Source of the DNA: Rhodospirillales bacterium
GTDB taxonomy: Bacteria; Pseudomonadota; Alphaproteobacteria; UBA828
DNA length: 34,462 nt
Direction: 5' to 3'
Assembly: GCA_028818565.1 (NCBI GenBank)
Contig: JAPPNV010000079.1
Span: 1-34,462 of the forward strand
The position numbers were made by a program, and so were the translations under genes. Below are positions 1 through 7,443 of this stretch, piece after piece (positions within the stretch are counted from its first letter, which is position 1; every line of letters starts with the position of its first letter). Under the pieces are notes generated by a model that worked only from the letters and a program-made list of their open reading frames with translations, was not told where the DNA came from and did no database searches.

Positions 1-1823
1 GCTCGCTCATGGCGCCGCTGCTCATGCCGCAGCTCTTCGACGACCGGCAGATCGAACCGCTCTCGAAAATTGCGGACGCGGTCCACGCCGAAGGCTGCAA
101 GCTCGCGATCCAGCTCTGGCACTCGGGCGTACGCGGCTTCCCCACCTTCAAGCAGGAGGCCACCTACGACCCCGATGAGACCTGGTACTCCGTCTCGCCG
201 AGCCAGGTGCCGCTCGGCGAGTTCCCCGGCGCATCCACGCCCAAGGAGCTCGACGAGGACGAGATCGAGGAACTGCTGGAGGCCTTCGGCAGCGCCGCCG
301 TCCGCGCGTTCGCGGCGGGGCTCGACGGGGTCGAGCTCCACATGAGCCACGGCTACCTGCCTTGGCAGTTCATTTCGCCGCTCTACAACAAGCGCACTGA
401 CCGCTGGGGCGGCTCGCTGGACAACCGCCTGCGCTTCCCCCTCGAGGCATTGAAGCGGATGCGCGCCGCCGCCGGCGACGACAGGTTCGTCGGCTACCGC
501 GTCAACTCGACCTCGTTCTGGCCGGGCGATCTCGAGATCGACGAGGTGCGGGACATCGTCGCCGAGATCGAGAAGCGGGCCGATATCGACTACGTCAATG
601 TCTCGGCCGGCGTGCATCACGCCTTCATCCACACGCCGATGGAGTTCGAGGCGGGCTGGGAGCGCGGCTACGCCCGCAAGATCCGCGAGATCTCGTCCAA
701 GCCGGTGCTGCTCGTGGGCCGCATCACGACGCCGGATGTCGCCGAACGGCTGCTGGAAGCCGGCGACGGGGACGCCATCTGCCTCGCGCGCCAGCTCTTC
801 ACCGACCCCCACTGGGCCAAGAAGGCCGAGGAGGGCCGCACCGACGACATTCGCGCATGCGTCGCCGCCAACTTCTGCTGGAAGAGCGTGAGCCGGGGCG
901 GCCGCGTGCAGTGCATCTACAACCCCACCGTGGGCCGCGAGGAGAAGTGGGGCGAGGGCACGCTGGTCAAGGTGGCGGAGCCCAAGTCGGTGCTGGTCAT
1001 CGGCGGCGGCCCGGCCGGGCTGGAATACGCGCGCATCGCCTCGGCACGCGGCCACAACGTGACGCTCTACGAGGCCGAGGGCGAGACCGGCGGCCATGTG
1101 CGCGTGCAAGCGCTGCTGCCGACCCGGGCCGAGTTCGGCGAGATCGGCCGCTGGCTCGCGGCGCAGGCCGAGAAGAACGGAACCCGCATCGTCACCGGCG
1201 CGCCGGTGACGGAGGAGGACCTGGACCAGGCGCTGGAGACGGTGAAGCCCGACCACGTGGTGGTGGCCACGGGGTCTTCAGTCGCGGTCGACGGCTTCCA
1301 GGGCTGGACCAGCGAGGGGCTGCCCGGCTGGGAGACCGGCAACTGCGTGGGTTGGGATGCGGTAGCGCTGGGCCAGGCCCGGCCGCGCGGCAAGGTAATG
1401 GTGCTGGACGACCTCTGCGACGTGGTGGCGCCGCTCACCGCCGTCGCCTGCAAGGAAGGCGGCGCCGATGACGTGACGCTGGTCACCCGCTGGCCCATGG
1501 TGGGCATGGAGACCATCCTCGACGTCTATCTCGACTGGATCCTGCCCAAGCTCTACCAGACCGGGGTGACGGTCTGCGTCGATCACTTCGTGCGCCGCAT
1601 CGAAGGCGACAAGGTGACGCTCTACAACGTCCACCACGGCGAGGCGGAGCGCGTGATCGAGGCCGACTGGATCGTCATGGCGACCGGCCGGCGCTCGGAG
1701 AACGCGCTGCACAATGCGGTCGCGGCGCGCGGCGTCTCGGTCGAGACCATCGGCGATGCCACCGCGCCCCGCACGGCTTACGAGGCGGTCTACGAAGGCC
1801 ACCGCCAGGCCCGCAAGCTCTGA
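1..1823 (+). CDS. FAD/FMN oxidoreductase of the trimethylamine dehydrogenase / 2,4-dienoyl-CoA reductase family, 5' truncated by window edge
   Basis: Reading frame is open from the window edge (codons in phase from base 3) to TGA at 1821-1823. The first in-frame ATG at 9 is internal: the old-yellow-enzyme barrel is already under way and roughly 60-80 N-terminal residues should lie outside the window. An N-terminal FMN TIM barrel (QLWHSG, ELHMSHGYLPWQFISP, NKRTDRWGG) is followed by a cysteine cluster CVAANFC...QCIYNP, then an FAD/NAD domain with VIGGGPAGLEYAR. Family members bind FMN and one 4Fe-4S cluster and oxidatively demethylate amines or reduce enoyl compounds. In the usual CxxCxxC motif the second cysteine is alanine here, a variant I associate with the N-methylproline-demethylase-like branch. 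The substrate is not determined. A DUF1330 gene follows 36 bases downstream, probably in the same transcript. Confidence 0.9.
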   Translation, partial: SLMAPLLMPQLFDDRQIEPLSKIADAVHAEGCKLAIQLWHSGVRGFPTFKQEATYDPDETWYSVSPSQVPLGEFPGASTPKELDEDEIEELLEAFGSAAVRAFAAGLDGVELHMSHGYLPWQFISPLYNKRTDRWGGSLDNRLRFPLEALKRMRAAAGDDRFVGYRVNSTSFWPGDLEIDEVRDIVAEIEKRADIDYVNVSAGVHHAFIHTPMEFEAGWERGYARKIREISSKPVLLVGRITTPDVAERLLEAGDGDAICLARQLFTDPHWAKKAEEGRTDDIRACVAANFCWKSVSRGGRVQCIYNPTVGREEKWGEGTLVKVAEPKSVLVIGGGPAGLEYARIASARGHNVTLYEAEGETGGHVRVQALLPTRAEFGEIGRWLAAQAEKNGTRIVTGAPVTEEDLDQALETVKPDHVVVATGSSVAVDGFQGWTSEGLPGWETGNCVGWDAVALGQARPRGKVMVLDDLCDVVAPLTAVACKEGGADDVTLVTRWPMVGMETILDVYLDWILPKLYQTGVTVCVDHFVRRIEGDKVTLYNVHHGEAERVIEADWIVMATGRRSENALHNAVAARGVSVETIGDATAPRTAYEAVYEGHRQARKL

Positions 1824-1859
1824 CCCTTTCCGCAACGACACAGCCTGAGGAGAACAGCC

Positions 1860-2153
1860 ATGCCTGCTGCCTATCTGATTTCCGAATCGCAAGTGACCGA
1901 CCAGGCTCTCATGGACGAGTACGCCGAGAAGGCGGGCCCCTCGGTCGCGGCCTACGGCGGGGAGCTGGTCGCCGCCACCACCAACGTCGCCCACATGGAC
2001 GGCATGTCGAAGCCGCCCAGAATCGTGATCATCCGCTTCGAAAGCATGGAAAAGGCGAAGGAGTGGTACAACTGCCCCGAATACCAGGCGGTGCTGCCGA
2101 TGCGCTTCAGGGCCTCCAACAGCAGCGTCTACTTCGTCGAGGGCGTGGAGTAG
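1860..2153 (+). CDS. DUF1330 family protein
   Basis: A 97-residue protein with the ferredoxin-like alpha/beta-barrel (dimeric barrel) features of DUF1330: AAYLI near the N terminus, a central RIVIIRFESMEKAKEWYNCPEY segment and an FVEGV end. The length is normal for the family. An AGGAG sequence sits about 7 bases before the ATG. It follows the flavoprotein gene by 36 bases on the same strand, so the two are likely co-transcribed. Family function is unknown. Members commonly sit beside catabolic enzymes and may bind or isomerise small metabolites, but nothing here proves a reaction. Confidence 0.88.
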   Translation: MPAAYLISESQVTDQALMDEYAEKAGPSVAAYGGELVAATTNVAHMDGMSKPPRIVIIRFESMEKAKEWYNCPEYQAVLPMRFRASNSSVYFVEGVE

Positions 2154-2200
2154 TCCATCGCGCCGGCGAGCCCGTCGTCGGCGCGGCCCCCCTCGCCCGG

Positions 2201-3622
2201 TCAGTCGTCCGGCGCGTCGGGCAGGAAGTGCTCGATGGCGTTGGCGTAGTAGCGCAGCATGTCGCGCTCGCCTTCGTTCGCGCGATAGAGCCCGTCCGCC
2301 TCGGTCACGAAGTGGCGCAGCGTCAGCATGCGCAGGCCCACGGTGACGGCATAGTCGCGGTCCGTGCGCGGGATGTGCACGTAGGCGCCATCGCGCTCCA
2401 GCCGGTCGATGAGCGCCTGGGTGCGCCCCTTGATTTCCAGCAGATCGAGCGCCCCGTCCGCACGCACGAACACCGTCGAGACCAGGGACACCGGGAGCAC
2501 CGGGATCGCCGCCGCGATCGCCTCCAATAGCTCGCCGCCGAGCTTTTCGACGGCCTCGTGGCGGGCATCTTCCTCCAGCGTGCGGAAATCGAGCCCGTTC
2601 GCCCTGGCGTAGTCCCGCATGGAGATCGGTGCGGCGAAGTTCACGCAGGCGTAACCGAAGCGGTACCAGCGCCGCCGGATCATCAGGCTCACGTTGTGGG
2701 CGACAAACCGGAACGCGGTCGCGAGCACCCGCGCCCGGCTGCGCCGGGGCTCGCCCGGGCCGGGCGCCCGCACCAGCATGCGGTCCTCCAGCACGCGGTC
2801 GTAGTTGATCCCGACGGGGACGAAGACCAGGTCGCGCGTACCCTCCGGATCGAAGGACGAGACCATGTAGTTGATGAGGCCGAGCTTGGGCTTGCGCAGG
2901 CGGCCGTCGCGGCTGAGGCCGCCCTCGGGATAGACCGCCTGGACCACGCCGCCGGCCGTCGCCGCCTGCACGTAGCGGGCCAGCACCTGGCGGTAGAGGC
3001 GGCTGCCCGAGCCGCGGCGCACGAAGTAGGCGCCGAGCGAGCGCACCAGCATCCGGAGCGGCCAGACCCGCGCCCACTCGCCCACGGCGTAGCTCAGCGC
3101 CGAGCGATGCGCCGCCATGTAGGCGACGATCACGTAGTCCATGTTGCTGCGGTGGTTCATCACGAAGACGACGCTGGCGCCCGGCTCGATGCGGGCCAGC
3201 GCCTCGTCGTCGGAATAGCCGAGGCGCACGCGATAGAGGCTTTCCACCGCTCGCCGCGCGACGTGGTAGCCGATGCGGAAGTAGGCGTAGGCGTTGAAGG
3301 AGGGCACGATCTCGCGGGCATAGCGCTCCACCTGCCGGCTCAGCACCTCGCGCGGGATGCCGGTGGCCTCGGCCTCGGCGTCGATCGCCTCCATCACCTG
3401 CGGGTCGAAGCTGAGCTGGTCGATGAGCACCCGGCGCTTGGTCTGCTGGAACGCCGGGATCTGCAGCTCGAGCCGCGTATTCACCTCGTCGATCATGCGG
3501 TTGAGGCGGCGGCGCAGGAACCAGCGCGCGCTCGGCATCAGGATGCGGTCCAGCGCGGCCCAGAGTGCGAGCGCGCCGACCACTGCGAGAATCCAGAGCG
3601 GCAGCGCGAGGGAGCCGGTCAT
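2201..3622 (-). CDS. PlsB-like 1-acyl-sn-glycerol-3-phosphate / glycerol-3-phosphate acyltransferase family protein
   Basis: A 473-residue protein with an N-terminal hydrophobic segment (about residues 5-28), indicating inner-membrane anchoring. The acyltransferase core carries the HX4D motif HRSNMD (H157, D162), a second block FVRRGSGSRLYRQ (about 200-212) and YPEGGLSRDGRL (about 231-242), the PlsB-type version of the PEG block. These are the catalytic and phosphate-binding blocks of glycerolipid acyltransferases, which esterify glycerol-3-phosphate or its lyso form. It is shorter than enterobacterial PlsB (about 800 residues), so it is PlsB-like rather than a true orthologue. The start at 3622 places the membrane segment directly after MTGS. 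The gene ends 47 bases from the convergent DUF1330 gene and diverges from pcm. Confidence 0.85.
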   Translation of the reverse strand: MTGSLALPLWILAVVGALALWAALDRILMPSARWFLRRRLNRMIDEVNTRLELQIPAFQQTKRRVLIDQLSFDPQVMEAIDAEAEATGIPREVLSRQVERYAREIVPSFNAYAYFRIGYHVARRAVESLYRVRLGYSDDEALARIEPGASVVFVMNHRSNMDYVIVAYMAAHRSALSYAVGEWARVWPLRMLVRSLGAYFVRRGSGSRLYRQVLARYVQAATAGGVVQAVYPEGGLSRDGRLRKPKLGLINYMVSSFDPEGTRDLVFVPVGINYDRVLEDRMLVRAPGPGEPRRSRARVLATAFRFVAHNVSLMIRRRWYRFGYACVNFAAPISMRDYARANGLDFRTLEEDARHEAVEKLGGELLEAIAAAIPVLPVSLVSTVFVRADGALDLLEIKGRTQALIDRLERDGAYVHIPRTDRDYAVTVGLRMLTLRHFVTEADGLYRANEGERDMLRYYANAIEHFLPDAPDD

Positions 3623-3790
3623 GCGCGCGCTCCAGGCGCTCTCCTGCCGAAAGGGTCGTCTCCGCAGAGGCTTCGCACTGGCATGGGGGCCAACTGGGCT
3701 CGCGGCTGTCGTGCAGATGCGTTACTTATAGCAGTAATGGGCGGGTGCGGTGCCCGCCGGCACGCGCACGCCGAGGCATAGTGACGGGCC

Positions 3791-4495
3791 ATGACGGCGG
3801 CGAATACCAACGAAGACCAATTCGCTATCCTGCGCCGGACCATGGTCGAGCAGGTGGTGCTCCACGCCGACCATGTCAGCGGCAAGACCGGCCGCGCCGC
3901 CATCGCGGGCGATGTCATGGAGGCGATCGGCCGGGTGCCGCGTCACGCCTTCGTGCCGGTCGAGATGACGCTCTACGCCTACCTCGACTCACCGCTTCCC
4001 ATCGGCTGCGGCAAGACCATCTCGCAGCCCTTCATCGTGGCACTGATGACCGACCTGCTGGAAATCGGCGCCGAGCACCGGGTGCTCGAAATCGGCACCG
4101 GGCTCGGCTATCAGGCGGCGCTCTTGGCGGAGCTTGCGGCCGAGGTCTACACGGTCGAGCTGATCGAGGAGCTGGCGCAGAGCGGACGCCGCCGGCTGGG
4201 TGAGCAGGGCTACGGCAACGTCCAGTTCCGCATCGGCGACGGCAGCCTGGGCTGGCCCGACCACGCGCCCTACGACCGTGTCATTGCGACCGCCGCGCCC
4301 GACCTGATTCCGCCGGCGCTCCTGCAGCAGCTCAAGCCCGGCGGGCGCATGGTGATCCCGGCCGGCCTGGAGGACGACCAGCGACTGCTGCTGGTCACCA
4401 AGGACGGGGACGGGCGGTTCGAGACCGAGGAAATTCTGCCGGTGCGCTTCTCCCAGCTGATGAGCGGCGCCGACGAGGACGATACCGGCGACTAG
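3791..4495 (+). CDS. pcm: protein-L-isoaspartate O-methyltransferase (copy 1)
   Basis: A 234-residue class I SAM-dependent methyltransferase. It shows the PCMT signature LPIGCGKTISQP (about 69-80), which covers the active-site loop, followed by the SAM-binding motif VLEIGTGLGYQ (about 98-108) and the LKPGGRMVIP strand near the C terminus. PCMT methylates isoaspartyl residues in damaged proteins so that they can revert to aspartate. The C-terminal tail GADEDDTGD is acidic. It diverges from the acyltransferase gene across a 168-base spacer. A second paralogue lies at 12802-13482 with the same signature. Which of the two is the main repair enzyme cannot be told from sequence. Confidence 0.93.
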   Translation: MTAANTNEDQFAILRRTMVEQVVLHADHVSGKTGRAAIAGDVMEAIGRVPRHAFVPVEMTLYAYLDSPLPIGCGKTISQPFIVALMTDLLEIGAEHRVLEIGTGLGYQAALLAELAAEVYTVELIEELAQSGRRRLGEQGYGNVQFRIGDGSLGWPDHAPYDRVIATAAPDLIPPALLQQLKPGGRMVIPAGLEDDQRLLLVTKDGDGRFETEEILPVRFSQLMSGADEDDTGD

Positions 4496-4524
4496 ACCTT
4501 CCGCAGCAGGCTGGCCTCACCGGA

Positions 4525-4553
4525 TTGACGTCTGTAAATAATACGTATATATT
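4525..4553 (+). promoter_or_regulatory. sigma70-type promoter of the truncated antitoxin copy, overlapping an imperfect palindrome
   Basis: TTGACG at 4525-4530, a 17-base spacer and TATATT at 4548-4553 make a near-consensus promoter in an AT-rich patch that stands out from the GC-rich surroundings. An imperfect palindrome at 4543-4563 (arms 4543-4551 and 4555-4563, 8 of 9 positions paired) overlaps the -10 element, as expected for an antitoxin operator. The right arm TGTACGT recurs at nearly the same distance from the start codon in the second antitoxin copy (6000-6006). Assignment is by sequence only. Confidence 0.55.
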
Positions 4554-4584
4554 ATATGTACGTGTATATTGTTGGGCCGAACTC

Positions 4585-4741
4585 ATGAGCAAGAACATCG
4601 CGGCGTCCGAATTTCAGGCGAAATATTTCCGTATTATCAATGAGATGGGCGAAGACGGCGAGCTGGTGACCATCACCAACCGCGGCCGGCCGGTCGCGGT
4701 GCTCTCGCCGGTGCGGCCCGAGGGAGAGGATCGCTCGATCA
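4585..4741 (+). repeat. direct repeat copy 1 (antitoxin 5' part)
   Basis: Pairs with 6027-6183 at a constant offset of 1442 bases. Within it 4628-4724 is identical to 6070-6166 over 97 bases. Similarity fades after about 4741, exactly where the convergent ATPase reading frame ends (4739-4741). Upstream, the promoter layout is shared but the bases have diverged. Confidence 0.9.
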
Positions 4742-4746
4742 GTTGA
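4585..4746 (+). pseudogene. truncated Phd/YefM-type antitoxin copy (N-terminal DNA-binding part only)
   Basis: The 53-residue product (MSKNIAASEFQAK start) matches the first 51 or so residues of the complete antitoxin at 6027-6269 almost exactly, including ELVTITNRGRPVAVLSPVRPEG. It then stops at TGA 4744-4746 after DRSIS. The missing 27 residues correspond to the region that in Phd-type antitoxins wraps the toxin. No toxin gene follows. The start at 4585 was chosen by alignment with copy 2; the frame is open further upstream to a TTG at 4525, but that TTG is part of the -35 element. The 3' end overlaps the tail of the convergent ATPase gene by 8 bases. It may be a decayed remnant, or a free DNA-binding repressor domain that still acts on both promoters. 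Confidence 0.75.
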
Positions 4747-5884
4747 CCGGGCCGGTCGCGATATCGGGAATCTCGGCCACGGGCAGCACGCTCACCGACT
4801 CGTCGAGCCGGTACCGATCAGGGCCGGGATAAACGATCCACAGGTGCTGCAGGGGCAGGTCACGCAGCACAGCGCGGATGCCCTTCGTCATCCGGGGCGC
4901 ATCCTGGTACTTGAACTCCATTCCCCAAAGCGCACCGTGTGCTTGCCACACCAGATCCAGCTCGGCGCCGGTGTGTGTACGCCAGAAGTATGGGTGGGCC
5001 ACATCCATCAGGCGGACCGCCTGCTCCATGGCGAAGCCCTCCCATGATGCGCCGAGCTTCGGATGGGACTCCAACTGCACGGTTGTCGCGATGGTGTGCA
5101 GTGCGTGAAGCAGACCGCTGTCCCTGATGTACAGCTTGGGCGCCTTCACGAGCCGCTTGCCGACGTTCGCGTGCCACGGGGGCAGCAGGCGGATCATGAA
5201 CGTACCGCTCAGGATTTCGAGGTAACGGCGAACCGTGTGATCGGAGACGCCGAACGATCGACCAAGCTCGGAAAGGTTGAGCGTTTGACCATGGTAGTGG
5301 CTCACCATCACCCAGAATCGACGCAGGGTCTCCGCCGGAATGGAGATCCCAAGGGCGGGGATGTCGCGTTCCAGGTGGCTGCGGATAAAATCTTCCCGCC
5401 AGAAAGCGGAGGCCGTGTCGCCATCGGACAGATAGCTTCGCGGAAACCCTCCCCGAAGCCACAGCTTGCGCCATTCGCTGACGCCGGTCTCGTCGACCGC
5501 CAGGGGACCAAGGTCGTGGTACGCGACCCGTCCGGCGAGACTCTCGGAGACCTCCTTCACGAGATCCGGCGAGGCGCTACCGAGCAGCAGGTATCGTGTG
5601 GCCGGTTGGCGATCCGCAAGGACGCGAAGTAGTGGAAAGAGATCCGGTTTGCGCTGCACTTCGTCGATCACGACGGTACCATTCAAGCCTTCCAGGGCGG
5701 TTTGCGGCTCGTCCAGTCGGGCCAGGCTCCTCGGATCTTCGAGGTCGAAGAAGTGCTCCGCCTTCAATGATCGGGCCAACGTCGTCTTGCCACACTGTCG
5801 GGGACCGAGGAGTGCCGTAATGGGCGAGCGGCCGAGCTTGGCTCGAACGGCCTCCAGCTCCCGTGGGCGAGGCAGGTGAAGCAT
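4739..5884 (-). CDS. AAA-family ATP-binding protein with DUF4143 C-terminal domain
   Basis: A 381-residue protein of the AAA_14-DUF4143 architecture. The Walker A motif is GPRQCGKT (27-34) and Walker B is VVIDE (71-75), followed by the sensor strand YLLLGSAS. A winged-helix-like stretch (about 205-240: LSELGRSFGVSDHTVRRYLEIL) comes before the DUF4143 nuclease-like fold with RDSGLLHAL and GAELDLVW...GMEFKY. Such proteins are widespread, horizontally mobile and of unknown function; some roles in DNA or toxin-antitoxin-like biology have been proposed. The gene sits between two copies of an antitoxin 5' region, in reverse orientation, and its stop overlaps the truncated antitoxin. The start ATG at 5884 lies 18 bases from a strong inverted repeat (5903-5945). 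No clear Shine-Dalgarno sequence is visible. Confidence 0.88.
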   Translation of the reverse strand: MLHLPRPRELEAVRAKLGRSPITALLGPRQCGKTTLARSLKAEHFFDLEDPRSLARLDEPQTALEGLNGTVVIDEVQRKPDLFPLLRVLADRQPATRYLLLGSASPDLVKEVSESLAGRVAYHDLGPLAVDETGVSEWRKLWLRGGFPRSYLSDGDTASAFWREDFIRSHLERDIPALGISIPAETLRRFWVMVSHYHGQTLNLSELGRSFGVSDHTVRRYLEILSGTFMIRLLPPWHANVGKRLVKAPKLYIRDSGLLHALHTIATTVQLESHPKLGASWEGFAMEQAVRLMDVAHPYFWRTHTGAELDLVWQAHGALWGMEFKYQDAPRMTKGIRAVLRDLPLQHLWIVYPGPDRYRLDESVSVLPVAEIPDIATGPVN

Positions 5885-5902
5885 GGAGGCACGGTATCAC
5901 GA

Positions 5903-5945
5903 AAAACATGAAATATCGAACGAGAGATTCGACTTTTCATGTTTT
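5903..5945. repeat. 43-base inverted repeat upstream of the DUF4143 ATPase
   Basis: Arms at 5903-5920 and 5928-5945 pair at 16 of 18 positions, with a 7-base loop. The outer part AAAACATGAAA / TTTTCATGTTTT is AT-rich, in contrast to the surrounding DNA. It lies between the ATPase start (5884, reverse) and the promoter of the complete antitoxin gene (5968, forward). It could be an operator for either gene, or an end sequence of the inserted module. The short stretch after the second arm lacks the T-run expected of a terminator for the forward strand. Confidence 0.7.
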
Positions 5946-5967
5946 CCTTATAAGGGAATTCACAGAG

Positions 5968-5996
5968 TTGACGCACGCCTCCAATATATATATAGA
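5968..5996 (+). promoter_or_regulatory. sigma70-type promoter of the complete antitoxin-toxin operon
   Basis: TTGACG at 5968-5973, 17-base spacer, TATAGA at 5991-5996. This is the same -35 hexamer and spacing as in the truncated copy. The half-site TGTACGT follows at 6000-6006, 27 bases before the ATG (28 in copy 1). The left palindrome arm seen in copy 1 is not conserved here. Confidence 0.5.
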
Positions 5997-6026
5997 TAAT
6001 GTACGTAGAAACAGTGAGCACGTGTC

Positions 6027-6183
6027 ATGGGCAGGACCATTGCGGCGTCCGAATTTCAGGCGAAATGTCTCCGTATTATCAATGAGATGGGCGAAGACGG
6101 CGAGCTGGTGACCATCACCAACCGCGGCCGGCCGGTCGCGGTGCTCTCGCCGGTGCGGCCCGAGGGCGAAGATCGATCCATCA
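6027..6183 (+). repeat. direct repeat copy 2 (antitoxin 5' part)
   Basis: Counterpart of 4585-4741. The stretch 6070-6166 is identical over 97 bases. The intact antitoxin continues beyond this repeat, so copy 2 is the ancestral-like or complete copy and copy 1 is the broken one. Confidence 0.9.
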
Positions 6184-6269
6184 TCGGCGCCATGAAGGGG
6201 TCCGTGCTGGCCTATGACGATCCCTTCCTGCCGGCACTCGATCCAGCCGACTGGAACGCCGCGCGGTGA
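6027..6269 (+). CDS. type II antitoxin, Phd/YefM family
   Basis: An 80-residue antitoxin. The N-terminal Phd/YefM fold (about 1-50: IAASEFQAK..., ITNRGRPVAVLSPV) binds DNA. The C-terminal tail MKGSVLAYDDPFLPALDPADWNAA is the type that threads over a PIN toxin. The stop TGA at 6267-6269 overlaps the GTG start of the toxin gene (GTGA), giving translational coupling. Autoregulation through the upstream palindromic half-sites is expected from the family but not shown. Confidence 0.92.
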   Translation: MGRTIAASEFQAKCLRIINEMGEDGELVTITNRGRPVAVLSPVRPEGEDRSIIGAMKGSVLAYDDPFLPALDPADWNAAR

Positions 6270-6679
6270 TCGTCCTCGACACCCACGTTCTGCTCTGGGC
6301 CATTGAGGACGAGCGGCGGCTGGGGCCCGAGGCGCGCGACGCCATCGCCGGGGCGGGGCAGTCGGACGACATAGGCATCTCGGCCATCACGCCGTGGGAA
6401 ATCGCCTTGTTGGCGGAACGGGGGCGCCTCCGGCTCGCGCAGGAGGTCGGCGCATGGACCAGGGCGGTGCTCGCCCTGCCGGGCATCAGGCTGCTGCCCA
6501 TCGAGCCCGCGATCGCTACCGACAGCGCGCAGCTGCCCGGGGCGTTTCGTGCTGATCCCGCCGACCGCCTCATCATCGCGACCGCCCGCCAATGTGGCGC
6601 CCCGCTGCTCACCGCCGATTTCGCCATCCTCTCTTACGCCGCCGGCGGCCACGTTCACACCATCGACGCCACGCGCTAA
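6266..6679 (+). CDS. vapC: PIN-domain ribonuclease toxin, VapC type
   Basis: A 137-residue PIN domain with the four acidic metal-binding residues in place: D5 (VLDTHVLLW), E45 (TPWEIALL), D100 (DPADRLIIATA) and D118 (LLTADFAIL). VapC toxins are Mg-dependent endoribonucleases, often cutting tRNA or rRNA, and are held inactive by the antitoxin. The GTG start at 6266 overlaps the antitoxin stop by four bases, which decides the start. Length is typical and nothing suggests inactivation. This pair of a Phd-type antitoxin with this PIN branch is common in proteobacteria. Confidence 0.93.
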   Translation: MIVLDTHVLLWAIEDERRLGPEARDAIAGAGQSDDIGISAITPWEIALLAERGRLRLAQEVGAWTRAVLALPGIRLLPIEPAIATDSAQLPGAFRADPADRLIIATARQCGAPLLTADFAILSYAAGGHVHTIDATR

Positions 6680-6771
6680 ACCGCCGGTCACCACCGCCTG
6701 GCATTGCCGGCGCGAACCGCGGCGCTATAGTGCGCGGCCCCAGAAAACCCGGAGCGTAGGTGCGTGGCGCC

Positions 6772-7431
6772 ATGAGCGGCCTCACCCTGATCATCGGCAA
6801 CAAGAACTACTCGTCCTGGTCGCTGCGGCCCTGGCTGGCGCTGCGTCACGCCGGAATCCCCTTCGACGAGCGGCTGCTTCTGCTGTTCGACGAGAACTGG
6901 AAGGAAGCCATCGCCGCCGTCTCGCCGTCAGGGCGCGTTCCCGTGCTGCTGCACGGCGAGCGCACCGTCTGGGAGACCCTGGCGATCATCGAGTACGTCA
7001 ACGAGCTGTTCCCCGAGGCCGGGCTTTGGCCCGAGGATCGCGATGCGCGCGCCGCGGCCCGCGCGGTTGCCAACGAGATGCACGCGGGCTTCACCGCCCT
7101 CCGCAACCACATGCCCATGAACCTGCGCCGCCTCGACCTCAAGGGGAGGGGCCGCGGGCCGGGGGTCGACGACGACATCGCCCGCATCTGCGAGATCTGG
7201 CGCGACTGCCGCAGCCGCTACGGCGCCGGCGGCGCGTTCCTGTTCGGCGCCTTCTGCGCGGCCGACGCCATGTACGCGCCGGTGGTGACCCGGTTCGATA
7301 CCTACGGGGTCGATCTCGACGGAACCTGCGCCGCCTACAGCCGGGCCGTGCTCACCTTGCCTGCCTTCGTCGAGTGGCGCGATGCAGCGCTTCAGGAACC
7401 CTGGATCGTCCCCGAAGACGAAATCGACTGA
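6772..7431 (+). CDS. glutathione S-transferase family protein
   Basis: A 219-residue cytosolic GST. The N-terminal thioredoxin-like domain contains GNKNYSSWSLRPWLAL and then SPSGRVPVLLHGERTVWETLAIIEYV, in which cis-proline VP and the glutathione-contacting E-T are recognisable. An all-helical C-terminal domain with FLFGAFCAADAMYAPVV follows. The GNKNYSSWSLR start resembles the YfcF-like or zeta-like branch; the substrate is unknown. An alternative GTG start lies 12 bases upstream (6760); the ATG is preferred because family members begin a few residues before the first strand. The gene ends 12 bases from the convergent amidohydrolase gene. Confidence 0.9.
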   Translation: MSGLTLIIGNKNYSSWSLRPWLALRHAGIPFDERLLLLFDENWKEAIAAVSPSGRVPVLLHGERTVWETLAIIEYVNELFPEAGLWPEDRDARAAARAVANEMHAGFTALRNHMPMNLRRLDLKGRGRGPGVDDDIARICEIWRDCRSRYGAGGAFLFGAFCAADAMYAPVVTRFDTYGVDLDGTCAAYSRAVLTLPAFVEWRDAALQEPWIVPEDEID

Positions 7432-7443
7432 GGAGAATTCGGC

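Noticed and set aside
2160-2184. Hairpin between the DUF1330 and acyltransferase genes as a terminator
   Set aside because: Only a 6-base stem with a 13-base loop and no T-run on either strand.
4525-4584. TTG start at 4525 for the truncated antitoxin
   Set aside because: The TTG is the -35 element of the promoter, and copy 2 aligns from the ATG at 4585.
4585-6183. Composite transposon or insertion sequence around the DUF4143 ATPase
   Set aside because: The repeats are parts of a gene, not IS ends, and no transposase or recombinase is present.
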